NCBI GenBank assembly: GCA_963669155.1 | Contig: OZ022581.1 | Coordinates: 4,477,299 to 4,541,298, forward strand | Direction of reading: 5' to 3' | Source of the DNA: Arbacia lixula | Taxonomy: Eukaryota; Echinodermata; Echinoidea; Arbacioida; Arbaciidae | DNA length: 64,000 nt | Part shown: positions 36,501 to 47,518 of the stretch, in pieces | Layout of the letters: each line of letters begins with the position of its first letter | Numbering within the stretch: position 1 is the first letter of the stretch | Notes under the pieces: model-generated | What the model was told of the DNA's origin: nothing | What the model saw: only the letters and a program-made list of their open reading frames with translations | Database searches by the model: none | Made by a program: the position numbers and the translations under genes

Positions 36501-39500
36501 TTTTAATTAGGGTTATGATAAAAAAAGGTGTATATGACTCCACTCTTAATCATGACTATACTTGAACTTACACACCGATATGTTGAGTATTAGTCAATGT
36601 ATCCACACATCAAATACTTTGAACCTCAAAAATATACTGTGACACTGCATGTGCAAACACACAATTGGTTTACTGGTGGGTTTGAAAATATGCAAGTTAA
36701 TATGGCTTAGGTTTATATGTAGATATATGCTGATACCAGCAGTTACATGAAAATGAAGTTTATTACTTTACATCCTGCAACCATCTTGAACAGATACTCT
36801 TAAAGATATATTTGTTATCACACAATCATACATGTACCTTGTATACATGATCACTAGTCGAGCTGATATTCATTGCAAATGGCTTGATGATGTGTTACGT
36901 GATGAAAAGTCATCGTGGAGCTCACCAACTCCAAAACTTGGATTGCATTAACAGGAACAGTTCCTAACATTTAACCCTCTCATTACTGTTGGCATGGAGA
37001 TGTGTAGTAACTCAATGGAGTCTTCAATGCCTCGCAATGAGAGGATTAATATGATTTGAACATACATATGTAATATCCAGGGTGAATAATATGGGTGCTC
37101 TATCACACACATCAAAGTTAGTGCTTTACATGTGTGTTGTAAAATCTTGTACTATACCGGTACATACAGTGTTAAGACATCAACCAAATAACTTACCCAT
37201 CAAAGGCTGTGCATGCAATAGGGAGAGGTTAAAGGTGGGGAATATAGTAGGCCATGATACACACATTCATTGATTCAATAAAATAATAAACATCAGAACA
37301 AGATAATCCCTGACCAGCATGCAATATAATAGAATATAATATAAATGTACACTTGTGCACATTTTTTTTTTAATTGTGATTTTGAAGAAAAAAATGGATA
37401 TAATGTTTGCGCAAAAGAAAACATTTTGCAAATTGGCATTTCTTTCATTTGAATGATTTCTAGTTTTTGTTAGGCATGGTTTGACAAACAAAAATATATC
37501 ACAGTTCAAGCCAAAGATTCATTCCTTTAAACAACAAAATAATATCTCTAGCTAGAAATAAAAAAATAAGAAAGAAAGCTGTGTCAATTCAATGTTGCAC
37601 CAACACTGATTCCAAGGAATCCACGTGATCATTCATTCACTGATTTTAGAACTTTCATTTGCAATCACTTCGGTATTAATTTTAAGCATGAAACAAAAAC
37701 ATTCAGACAATTTGTTATTGTTACCAATTCAATCTAGAATAAGATAATGCCATCAGTCCTTTTTTTTTTGATGGAGGCATACAAATACAAGAATGTAAAT
37801 TACAGAATGCTTCATAGTTTAAAAAATAATATTTTCTTTTTCTACATTACAATAATTCACAAGAGACCAGTTCGTAATTACACCATGGCCGGACTATAGA
37901 CTGCTGACTGAGATTTTTTCATGAAGCTGTCTTGGATGATGCATTTTTACAGTATGCCCAGAACAACAATAGAAGCAGGTGCACATGGTGGAATGTTCTT
38001 TCACTACCTTCTCAGAGCTGAATAGCTGTTGCCATATAATTAATTGAAATGTGGTCAACTATCTAATGAATTCCCATTTTACTCTGTGAGTAGTGAAATT
38101 GACCTGAGGTCATGTTCTATCAGCAAAAATCTGCTCATGTGCGAATTGCAATTACGATGTGGCTTATTGCATAAATATGTAAAAATAACCTATTCAATAC
38201 ATACACGGTTAACATTTATAAATCAATAAAACAATTAATTTAAAAAGATAGCAATTACATCTTACCAGTACTTAAAATGTTGTGGCAGTCAAGCTTTTAG
38301 ACTAAGTCAAAATTCTCTAGTATAGTATATTTTGGCAAATGTAATCAACTTTCAAAATCATTTGTATATTTTTGAAATGTCAACTACACTTGCAAAACAT
38401 TGCACAGAAATGCGTACATTGGGAAAGATTTTTATACTTAGACAAATGCTTTGCACATTAGCAAAGCTGCATAGAAGACAAGCACACCTTGATCTTTCAT
38501 ATGTCAAATGCACGATTTATATGAGTCGTGCGCATAAATATTTTAAGATTCTTGGGATGTGATTTTTTACACCACGACAGATGCCTTGTTTACTATCAAA
38601 GCTGCAAAACAGAAATATGTGTAATTTTCTTGCACACCCAGAGCCTTGCCAAAAAGGGAGACTTGACCCAAAAGGAAAAGACCCCTCTATCTGCAGAGAA
38701 GGAAAACTTACCATTTGGATTCTTGATGTTGCTCAGGAATGGTATGTTCTTCTTGCCAACCAGGCATGGTTTCTGTGCAGTACTGTCAGGTAGAATGGAC
38801 AAAGAGGACGGGCCAATCAGAGCGACATATTACAATTCTCCCTATTGCATATAGCTGATATCAAGCGATAACAATTTGCGATACCGATATCTGATCGATT
38901 GCTTGTGGGACGTATACTTCCCGTTTTGCGGCACACCATATTCTGGTATAGTAGACAAACATTCAAAACGCACAGAACTTGTCATTTCGAACCTCGTAAA
39001 ACTCATAATACCTCTGCTTACACAAGCAAACATGGATAGACCTGATGACCAATTTCGGAGAATGTCTGTGTCGTGATTAAAGGACTTTCATAGTGGAAGA
39101 AATGTTACTCATCCATGTATATTTTCCCAAATTTAGCCATTTAGCCATTAGCGGCCAGGCATTGGGCCGCTTCGCAGTAGAATTTGATTAATCAAATGAA
39201 AAGTTACAGATTGGAAAATAACTTTATTATTCGTGATATTATAGCTAGATTTTGATCCACTAAATAGTATGACTTGGGAGTTCAATGTACAGAAAGCACA
39301 CAGAAAGAAAGCATGCATTCAGAACCGTAAGTTAAAGGTAAACAAATTAGAGCGCCACAGGCAGTCAGATTCGGAGAGCACGATTATGGCATGATTCTGC
39401 AGTCACATGGGCCTATGACTGGAGATGTGATGTCACCTTCTTGCACATATCCAGTGACCGGGTTCTGCTGTTCAGCCAGTCGCAGAGTCAAACAGCTGAT

Positions 39501-42500
39501 CAGGGCCCCGTAACATAAAGGTTTGCGATTAATCGCAAATTTGATAGACAAATTCTGATTGGTTACTGGTCAGTCTATTGAACAAAAAGTGCATGCAACA
39601 ATGATGTTGATTGGTCATTGTCAGTTTACGATTGATCGCAAACCTTTATGTTACGGGGCCCAGATTGTGTTGTTTGTGGTGGCCTGAAGACTCCTTAATT
39701 AATTCCTTAATGAACTACAGGAACCACTGGGGCTCTTTAATCATTCTGAGGGCTTTGTTTGAATTATGGGGGTGGGGGTGGGGTGGGGTTGGGGGTGGGG
39801 GGGGTGGGAGCATTAATCCCGACCTTTGTGTAATTTGTTAATTGACTATTTCACAGCGGGAATGATCTCTAGGCAACAGAAACTAAATGTTTGACAACGA
39901 ATGCATTCTAACAGGGGCTGTTTAGTTATTTTCAGGGGTTCCTTTTAGCATTGTGGGGGGCTGAATTCCCCAAGCCTCTGTGTAATTTGTGAATTGACTT
40001 ACTCTATGGCAGGAAGGCCAATGTGCTGATAGTGCTTCCAAGCCTCTAGGAATGCTGGGGACAGCTTGTAGTTCTGGGTGTAGTACTTCAACACCTTAAA
40101 CAGGTACGGGTCCTGCCTACAACTGTACAACCACAAAAGACGGACACGGAGAGAGCAAAGTTAATGAAAAACATCATTTCTGTTTTGACAACAGATTTTA
40201 GGCATACACACAGTAATAGTAAGCATAGTGTGCTCCATCCTGTATATGATTGAAAAACAAGTAAAAAAAAAATCTTGGAACCAGAGAGATTTGAACCTGC
40301 AATCTACTGCTTACTGGGCATCGACTTAACCACGCATGCTATTTCTAGTTCATGGATCAAGACATAATCACATGGAAATAAATACTTAAATAAATTAATT
40401 AATTCATAAAAGACTCTCATTCAATCTGTCTTATTAACATGCCATAAGGACCATTCGGCTAGATTTTAGTGAAAGGTCTTTATGGGGTAATTTCGATTTT
40501 GATAATTTCTTTTTAGGCAAACACCCAGTAGTAAGTATAGCGAGCTCCATCCTGTAAATGAATGAAAAACAAGTTAGAAACATTTCATTTCCCAGCACAT
40601 CCAATACATTGATTTCAATTATGAATAAAGAAGCACTCTACTACATATGTTTATATTTCGGTCTTCTTTCATGACATTTAAGCTGAAATTCATGCTAATG
40701 TGTGGACGAGAGCAGATTTGTTATAGATGTGGTCATTGGGTGCAGATGACAATTTTCTCTTTTACAAAATACTGCACTGGTCTCTATTAGAAGAATTGAT
40801 AATGTCACATCAGACTTCCTGTTTTGAAAAATATGTCTGCCACAAAAAGTGATGAATTAGTAAAGAAACAAGCAGAACTAACAAGTTGCAACAAGTACAA
40901 GGACCAGTCTATTTCTGAGTTGCGATTGATCCGAGTTGATCACAAGTGCTATCCACAATCTTTACAGACTTTATGATTGATATCAATCACAAGTAAAGTT
41001 GCGATCCATTGCAACTCTTTGTAAATCAGCGCCCAGGTTCTTCTGAAAATAATATAGAAGTATAATGTGTGAAATAGCCATTGCTTCCATAGAAGACCCC
41101 AGAAACATCTCCCATTTGCATCTTGCCTGTTGAGCAGCTGCCTCTCTGCCTTGTGGTTGAAGCTGAGGTAACCCAGGGCGATGGCTGCCGACCCCCTCAC
41201 TTGTTCGTTTTCAGCCAGCATCAGGCGGCAGAGCACATCCACTGCCTTGATGGATACCACGGCTGCCGGCACGCCTAGGAGTAGGCAAAACCAGGGGGGA
41301 AAAGTCAATGTTTATTCACCGGGCTACATACTTTTAAAACCTGATGTCCTGAAACAAACATACTCAACATTTTTTCTCTTCTTTTCTCTGTATAACTGCT
41401 TTGTGACAAGTTCACAACTCTCATCACCACCTTCTCCTTCTACCTCCATTTCATCCCATTCATTTTTGGTTTAAAAGACCCAAATCTGAAGCTAAAAATG
41501 GTCTTTGTTATTCCCTTAGTATGTAAGAAAACAAATATTAAAATCTCTTGATAATAACTGTCTTATGGTGTAATTTTCAAATCAATATTGTAATGTATTC
41601 ATAATGATTGGCAGCTCAAAGCTAAGACTGAGCATCAAAGAACAGAAAACCTCTTACCCGCCCTCGTGTGGGCAAGCCTGGCTATGCACTCAGCCGTTAG
41701 AGCCAGGATGAGAGGATTGCGGGACTGCTCCAGCAGGTCGATGAGGAGCTTGATGCCGATGGCCGACGTTGTGGCCTGGTCCTCGTCAGGGATGATGCGG
41801 GCCAGGATCACCACCTAGCAACAGGGGTGGAATAGTACTGATATCGATAATCATCATATTGATAATGATGATAATGTTAATTATAAGGATAATAACATTC
41901 ACTGCAACAATGAGACACAGCAGTCGTACTAATGAAAGTCACACAAATAGTGCGCAACAAAACACTATGATCTCAAGTTTAATGATCATGATAGTAATTG
42001 ATTATGTTTATGCCTTCTCATAACACTTTTTGAGTAAACAGACGGCTCAAAGCACTTTAGATTGATTCTTTTCTGATGAGATATTGGCTACTAGCTAACA
42101 TATAAACATATGAAAACCTTGATATATCATATAAATGCCCTGATCTTGAATTTTATTTTTTAAGAAGACATATCTTCACAGACCTGAAATACAGCATTAC
42201 ACCTGAAGAACTCATCGTTGAACTCCAAGAAGAAGACGAAGGAGTAGTAGCAGATGTACAAATAGATGGAAAGACCCTAATACATCTTATAAATGACCCA
42301 ATCTTGAACAGGTATTTAAAAAGGGGCATATTTGATAGATATGAAAAACAGCATTGCACCTAAAGAACTTGTCATTGGACTTCCAGAAGGAAAGGAAAGA
42401 GAGGTAGCAGATGTGCTGCAAATAGATAAAAAGACCTTGATATATGACATAAATGCCTTTATCTTAATCAGTTGAAAGGAGTATACTTGGTGCAACCATT

Positions 42501-44955
42501 AAATCTTTGAGCGCCACTGAAGCAATTTTGCACGATTATACACAAATCCCATAGAGCAGCGCTTTGTCTGACAAACAAAGGCTTAAAGAGTGTATTTGTT
42601 CACAGACCTGGAAGGCAGCATTACACCTGAAGAACTCATCGTTGGACTCCAGGAAAGGGACAAAGGAGTGGTAGCGGATCCCGCCAGACTCTGCAATCTC
42701 CTTCTGCTGCTGCACGTTGTTGTAGGCAAAAGCTGCGAGGGCGCTGCCCGCAAGCAACCGGACCAGGTTGTCGGTGGAGTGCAGACGGCGCAGGATGTGG
42801 ATGTAATCAAAGTCCACATTCTCAGTGATGTCTGTCATGACTTCCTGGTTACCTACAGGTGCCAAAAATATAGAAATGTGCTGTTGTCTGTGATTTTGTT
42901 TACTGCTTGTAAAGTAATGGCAGTATTTTAATCTAATTGGCTATAATTAACAACATCTATCATTATGAAGCATATAAGAAGTGGTGACAAAATTATAAAT
43001 TCAAGGAAGAATTCTGTAGATTAATTTGACTTATTGACCATAATACCAATATAAATGGATTTTATCACTAAATAAAATCTTGGCCAATGTTATGCAAAAT
43101 AAAGAGATATGGTCATAAAAATGTTATTTTTAAAAAAACAAATAGTCTTGAGATTATAGTATCTTGTTTAAACTGACCACTAAATATTAAATATTCATTG
43201 AAACCTTGCATGTGTAGACCGTTATTGAACATACACACTGTCACCACAACCCTAAATAATACAGTGTTGCATAATCACTGTGACTATATAATACGATGGC
43301 ATGATTATACATGTGACATACCAATACTGCAATAGCCTAGAGTCAGCGCAGACTCCACTCTGACTAGCTCGTTCCTGGAGTGTACCATCAATGCCACCAG
43401 GTATCTGATGCCTCTAGCTCCTAGGATGGTTGCTTGATTCTTGATATGGGGTATGAAGCCGATGCCTATGCAGAGATGCCTTAGGGCCCGGATCGTGCTC
43501 AGCACTATGTGCTCCTTGGGCGAGCGTAGGAGCCTGACCAACGGTTGGACGCCATTGGCGTTGGCGATGGTGTCCTGTTTGTTGAGCGCCCCCTGCGCGA
43601 GTACAGCGAGCCCCTCAGCGCCGATGTAGTGCAGGATGTCGTTCTCCGCCTGGGCATTGAGGAAGTCGATGAGGAGGTTGACGCCGATCATGCTGGCCAT
43701 GGAGCGCCGCTCCTCGATGTCCTCCCCAGCCAGGGCCCAGAGGGCGCTAGCCGTGCAGACGTGGACGTTAGGCGTGCCGCTGCGCTTGAGCAGCTGCATG
43801 AGCGGGATAACCCCGCCCTCCTCTAGGATGACTTTCTGGGTATGGGGGTTGTCCTGGGCCAGCATGTGGATGGCACTGATAGCACTCAGCTGGAGCTCGT
43901 TGTGTTTGATGTTTGCCAGGGCGATCAGAGCCGATGCCCCGCCCTCATCCACAAAAATATTCTGGTTGTTCTCGTCCTTTCGTACGACGTTACTCACCGC
44001 CCGAGTTAGCGCGAGCAGGAGAGCTTTGGAAGTCCTGTTTTCAAAGAGTCCGACCACTGCGGTTAACGCACCCGTTGCAGTGCCGATCATCTTCTGGTAT
44101 TCTGGGTTAGCACTAGCGATCTGGGATAGTGTCTCTGTGGTTTGGACAAGAATTTCCATGTCGTTGCTCGTCTGCCAGAGTTTCACAAGAATTGCTACTG
44201 CACCATTTTGAACAAAGGAATCAACATACTCCCTAACCATCGCCAGGTGACATAAGATACAGGCCGATGCATAGATTATCTCCCTATCTGCAGAAGACAG
44301 CATCTTCAGGGCAGTGGGGATCCCCTCAGCCTTCACAATCTGCTCCTTCACAATCTTCGCTTCGATGATGTTCAGAAGTATGGTGAACGCATACAGCTTG
44401 GCCTTATCGCAGATCACAGACTTGATCACTTTCATCAGGACCGGGACCCCGTTGTTCTTCACGACGGGATCCCAGTACGGATTCAAACCGTCTTCCGAAG
44501 GCTTGGTGAGAAGAACCAGCATCTTGCCCGCCGCCTCCGCCTCGTCATCCATATTGGAGCCCATGAATTTCATCATCTTGGGCCAGACGGGCAGGTCCTT
44601 GTGGTCATACTTGATGAAGAAGTGCAGGATCTCAATGTACTGCTTCATCGTGGCTATCTCTATGGGCCCCTGGTTCTGGGTGTTCTGGTAGCGGAGGTCA
44701 GCTCCCAGCCTGGTCAGGCACTCCACGGTGTCCAGCTTCCCGCTGTCGACCGCCAGCAGCAGCGGGGTCATGAGCCGGTCGTCGTTGGTAGGGAACTCCA
44801 GCTGGTCTTCGCTGGCCCCGACAAACTTCTCGATGGACATGATGTAGCCATGGTGGGCGGCGTAGTGGATGTGACTCCAACCGTTCTCATCCAGGTCGTT
44901 CATGATTGCCCGCTCCTTGGCAAACTCGTCCTTCTCAGTGTCTTGCCTGGTGGAT
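33272..44955 (-). CDS. ANKAR: Ankyrin and armadillo repeat-containing protein (3' seven exons)
   Basis: Exons 44955-43322, 42852-42608, 41814-41658, 41274-41127, 40116-40003, 38782-38712 and 33597-33272 join in phase to 897 codons and a TGA stop. The first exon opens with ankyrin repeats (NGWSHIHYAAHHGY, TPLLLAVDSGKLDTVECL). It continues into armadillo repeats with helices such as LYAFTILLNIIEAK, ASACILCHLAMVREY and ASALWALAGEDIEERR. The C-terminus is Ser/Thr-rich and probably disordered (SSGELSGLSHPPSSP). Order and content match vertebrate ANKAR, a scaffold of uncertain function; the family member in humans is about 1434 residues, so the N-terminal third is missing or lies in exons not recognised. 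The first exon starts in the middle of a codon, so an upstream exon must exist. All introns are GT-AG except one GC-AG. Confidence 0.87.
33660..34115. repeat. 36-bp minisatellite, about 12 units
   Basis: The unit is gtgcattcacatgaggcact then aaactgctcagtaaag, in about 12 tandem copies with few substitutions; one unit lacks 2 bp. Because 36 is divisible by 3, it leaves open frames on both strands. It lies in the last ANKAR intron close to the 3' splice site. Confidence 0.95.
34925..35015 (+). repeat. Imperfect CTA/TAC trinucleotide repeats
   Basis: Two short blocks, ctactactactacttctac and tactactactactactacc, separated by diverged sequence. Confidence 0.7.
35038..35221. mobile_element. Foldback MITE
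   Basis: The inverted arms start taagcaaataatcaac and end gttgattatttgctttat. They include aaactatcacttcc and its inverse ggaagtgatagttc. The centre is about 30 bp. The likely TA-type target is not certain. Confidence 0.7.
36249..36405. mobile_element. PIF/Harbinger-like MITE, 157 bp, copy 2
   Basis: Inverted ends ggtcccattgcataaaactt and aagttttatgcaacaggacc, target duplication cag at 36246-36248 and 36406-36408. Same length and target as the 39.5-kb element. CWG targets are typical of PIF/Harbinger. Confidence 0.78.
36971..37049. mobile_element. 79-bp TTAA palindromic mini-element
   Basis: TTAA then ccctctcattac at the left, and gcaatgagaggat with TTAA at the right. A similar remnant may be present near 4280-4360. 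Confidence 0.55.
38712..38782 (-). CDS. ANKAR: ANKAR short exon
   Basis: A 71-nt exon between acceptor ctacctgacag and donor gtaagtttt. Reads TAQKPCLVGKKNIPFLSNIK. Its phases (2 in, 1 out) are exactly those needed to join 40003 to 33597, which is the main support. Confidence 0.85.
39350..39690. repeat. Dispersed repeat (GATTCTGCAGTCGCAA family), copy 2, interrupted
   Basis: The left part, to cagctgatca, and the right part, gattgtgttgtttgtggtgg, are contiguous in the 33.1-kb copy (gactgatcggattatgttgt). Here they are split by the MITE at 39504-39660. Confidence 0.7.
39504..39660. mobile_element. PIF/Harbinger-like MITE, 157 bp, copy 1
   Basis: Inverted ends ggccccgtaacataaaggtt and aacctttatgttacggggcc, target duplication cag on both sides. 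The older repeat copy at 33.1 kb serves as the empty site. Confidence 0.82.
39729..39870 (-). repeat. Decayed tandem copy of an ANKAR 5' splice-site region
   Basis: About 39729-39870 aligns with 39914 to about 40022 (ggggct.tttagttatt, tgtgtaatttgt.aattgact, then exon end). The offset is 185 bp on one side of a G-rich expansion and 152 bp on the other. The copied donor is ruined. Confidence 0.65.
40003..40116 (-). CDS. ANKAR: ANKAR exon
   Basis: Acceptor cagttgtag, donor gtaagtcaa. Reads QDPYLFKVLKYYTQNYK through YQHIGLPAI. The donor side has a decayed tandem copy at about 39730-39865. Confidence 0.9.
40197..40400 (-). mobile_element. tRNA-derived SINE, minus strand
   Basis: On the minus strand a B box (gcaggttcaaatc) and the tail gatggagcacactatgctta then actgtgtgtatgcctaaa match the 9.4-kb SINE. 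A separate tail fragment is at 40512-40575. Confidence 0.7.
40512..40575 (-). mobile_element. SINE tail fragment
   Basis: Only the 3' tail (caggatggagctcgctatac then ttactactgggtgtttgcc) is present, in the same orientation as the SINE 110 bp away. Confidence 0.65.
41127..41274 (-). CDS. ANKAR: ANKAR exon with GC donor
   Basis: Acceptor actcctag. Reads VPAAVVSIKAVDVLCRLML to AERQLLNR. The 5' splice site is AACAG then gcaaga, the standard GC-AG consensus. Reading on gives a foreign tail, while splicing to 40116 restores RQDPYLFKV. Confidence 0.88.
41658..41814 (-). CDS. ANKAR: ANKAR exon
   Basis: Acceptor ttgctag, donor gtaagagg. Reads VVILARIIPDEDQATTSAIG through IARLAHTRA. It joins its neighbours in phases 0 and 1. 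Confidence 0.92.
42115..42460 (-). repeat. Two tandem decayed copies of an ANKAR exon end
   Basis: The last roughly 75 bp of the 42852-42608 exon plus about 80 bp of following intron recur with exon-copy ends at 42341 and 42184 (157 bp apart). The copy nearer 42184 keeps frame (CYYSFVFFLEFNDEFFRCN, then AVFQ) and donor gtctgtgaa. The other keeps frame but has lost the GT. Intron words ataaatg..c..atcttgaa recur at 42131, 42289 and 42449. Confidence 0.85.
42499..42586. mobile_element. Short TTAA mini-element in ANKAR intron
   Basis: TTAA at both ends; atctttgagcgccac at the left and gacaaacaaaggct at the right resemble the 32.8-kb palindrome. It interrupts the first unit of the exon-edge tandem repeat. 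Confidence 0.5.
42608..42852 (-). CDS. ANKAR: ANKAR exon, armadillo repeats
   Basis: Acceptor acctgtag, donor gtctgtgaa. Reads NQEVMTDITENVDFDYI through FFRCNAAFQ. Its last 75 bp recur twice in the next intron. Confidence 0.92.
43322..44955 (-). CDS. ANKAR: ANKAR large exon, ankyrin plus armadillo repeats
   Basis: A 1634-nt exon between acceptor cctctgcag and donor gtatgtcac. It begins with the last base of a split codon, reads STRQDTEKDEFAKE, and ends in phase 1 after TLGYCSI. About three ankyrin repeats are followed by roughly ten armadillo units. Confidence 0.92.
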
Positions 44956-45931
44956 CTGCAGAGGAATGCAGCCAAAATACGGATCATAATTGTTCTCTTC
45001 TTAATAGATAATTCCAATTTGGGTTTGGGTCAACAAAACAGTGTGATATTCATAAATTCGTAAAAGTGTAATTGTTCTTTTTTTAAATTGCAATTGTTAG
45101 AGACAGTGGTCAACAACAATATAACATGTTTTACTATGGTTTAATCTCTTAATTTACCTACATGCATGTTAATTGGACATCCCATAATGACCCTCTTCTT
45201 TCAGGTCAATTATCTCAATGATACTGTGGAGCAAGTACTTGTATCTTGCTACAAGTTATTGTGTAACAATGATATTGCCTGGTAAAACTAAGTCAGGATG
45301 AGAAACTGTTGCTCATTTCTGGCATGTCACAAAAAAGGAACCAATCTGATATGAGAAAAAGTAGGAGGGATATGAAGTGTCATCCATGTATACAGGGGGA
45401 GGTGGGCTCAGAGAGTAATGCATTTACAATTAGTGCAACATGATCATAATTAGTTCAGAGCAAAATATAGTGGAATGGATGTAGGGGATCAGCAATTGTC
45501 AGATATTTCAATCATTTTTAGAGTGCACTCCCTTATCAATCATGTATTGTCGAAACAATCTTTATCATCAAGTGTTTAATGGAAAGAGTTCCACATGCAC
45601 CCCCACTATTTTTTTTTAATAGCCTACTGTCTAAAAGAGGGCGATTCTTTTGATGGGGGTTGAGTAAAAAATGGGGCAAGGAATTTTGGGGGGTTAAAAG
45701 TGTGAAAGAAATGAAAAATAAGGCATGTTATACAAGGCATTTATTGAATGTGTTAATTCTTTAATGTCGTAGATGGCGTTATCATGATTACTCAGATAGC
45801 CGGTAAATGTAAGTTTAACCCTAAACCTAACCTTAACCCTAATTTTATCACTTCCCCCAACTAATTATGCTATATTATGATTATATACATAAAATTATAT
45901 ATATTATACATATTTTAAAAAATTATTCAGT

Positions 45932-45950
45932 GGGGGGGGGGGGGGGGGGG
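45932..45950 (+). repeat. G19 homopolymer
   Basis: A run of about 19 G after attcagt. About 90 bp upstream is a telomere-like patch (taaccctaaacctaacctta) at about 45818-45842. Confidence 0.85.
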
Positions 45951-46510
45951 TGCATATGGAACTCTTACCGCACCAATATACAGTACGCTTCCGACATGAT
46001 ACACAGATTTGAAAAATGTGGACCCAGCTGTCTGACTGCCCGTCTTTTGCCGAATGAGGGTCGATGAACTCAAAAGTATTTATCGCATCATATTATTTTC
46101 TCTGTTATAAACAAGTAGAGTAGCCATACACATTTTACAGTTTTACAGAGTCACTACGAAGCCACGCATGCACCACTGTCTTATATTGCAATGCTGACTA
46201 TTTCCCATGAGGCATTGCGGATTTCGGCCTGTCCTCTGCAACCGCTAGGTGGTGCACAGTATTGTGAATCTACCGAATTGAGAAGCTACTTTCAAAAAAT
46301 ATTTTTGTTGTATCCTCTTGAAAACATTACAGGACTTAGAATGATACTTTTTGTTATTGGTTAGAAACTGTAAATTTATGACAGGTGAAATGTATCATTC
46401 ATCAATATTTGTTAGGGATTTCAGGTAATATGATATTAGCAATATGAATGGATAAAGACAAAAAATAAAATTCAAAGTGAAGTAGACAATCTAATCACTG
46501 CAATACTCAC

Positions 46511-46572
46511 GTAAACATCTTGATACCCTTGTTCTTGTAATGGAACAGAAAATTAATGTAGCATCGAGTGAG
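46511..46572 (-). CDS. ANKAR: Candidate upstream ANKAR exon
   Basis: The frame reading CYINFLFHYKNKGIKMF ends at a consensus donor (TTTAC then gtgagt) in phase 2, exactly the phase the 44955 exon needs (giving ...KMFTSTRQDTEK). The 5' boundary is uncertain: the nearest usable ag gives 46572, with a poor pyrimidine tract. Tentative. Confidence 0.5.
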
Positions 46573-47432
46573 CTCTCACTCTAGGCTAACATTTGGAGTG
46601 AGATCCAACAGATTATTGAAGCAAATATCAGAGCGGCATGCTGATATTTTCTGAAAGATGCATCCTTTTTGACTCCTTTGTCTCTTATATGCATGCATGC
46701 ATTAATTCACTCACGACAAGTTTCAGCATTCTTTTTTCTGATCCAAATTACAGGTAATCTATCGAGCTATCTCATCATCAATGATTAACATTTTTTTGAT
46801 GTTGATGATTTGTTTGGTTTGTTTGGTTTCCGTTACAGAGTTATAAATCAATCAACGTTTAATCTTATTCAATGTGCCTAACAAAGATAAATGGATCATG
46901 CCATGGCTCGTGATGTTTTTAAAGAAATCAGTTGTGCCTTTGCTTTGCTCTTATACCTAACTTGAATCTAGTTCAGTAGTTGAAATCAAACTTGGTTCTC
47001 AATCATTCAACAATGTCAATGATCCTCGAGGCTCAAAATGAATTGGTGTCGCTAGTGTTAACCTGTATACAAATCACCACTATCAGAATCCAGATTACGT
47101 TCCAAAAGTACTAGCTAAAGCTGGTCGAAGTCATCGTCGACCCCTCCCTTCTGTATGATCCTGATGCTGTTTTATTTAAACAAAATGTTTAGCACTTTTG
47201 TGGCCTCGATCATCATATTCGACGTCAACTTCTTAGCCTGACCTAGCCGCCTGCGCTGTGGGCTGTGAATGCCTTTTGGCTACGAGTCTGGATCAGCCGT
47301 CTACGGCGCAATTTAACGTTACAAAATATCCATTCTTTCAATGCCACATGAAAGTGAATTCCCTATACTCATGCAATCGATTTTAAGACGTACAAAGGAA
47401 TTGTATCAAAGAAGATTTGCATCAATGCTCAC

Positions 47433-47518
47433 CAGATCAATTTGAAGAACCCGAGGATAATGCCGTTGTCGTCGCCATCGGACACCCGCTGGTTGCAGCG
47501 CAGCATGCAATCAATACA
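47433..47518 (-). CDS. Candidate upstream ANKAR exon (or separate gene)
   Basis: A good acceptor (tttatggatag) and donor (gtgagcat) bound 86 nt reading CIDCMLRCNQRVSDGDDN then GIILGFFKLI, ending in phase 2. Direct joining to 44955 would create a TGA, so at least one exon must intervene. Protein family not recognised with confidence. Confidence 0.4.

Larger units (their letters stand above)
34116..38711. other. ANKAR last intron, non-coding
   Basis: Holds a foldback MITE (35038-35221), a PIF/Harbinger-like MITE (36249-36405), a TTAA palindrome (36971-37049) and CTA trinucleotide repeats (34925-35010). Nothing else recognised. Confidence 0.5.

Noticed and set aside
43636-44211. 191-codon plus-strand frame
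   Set aside because: Antisense shadow of the large ANKAR exon, whose protein is clearly the real product.
45813-45842. Interstitial telomere
   Set aside because: Only about four degenerate ccctaa-like units. Too short and imperfect to claim.
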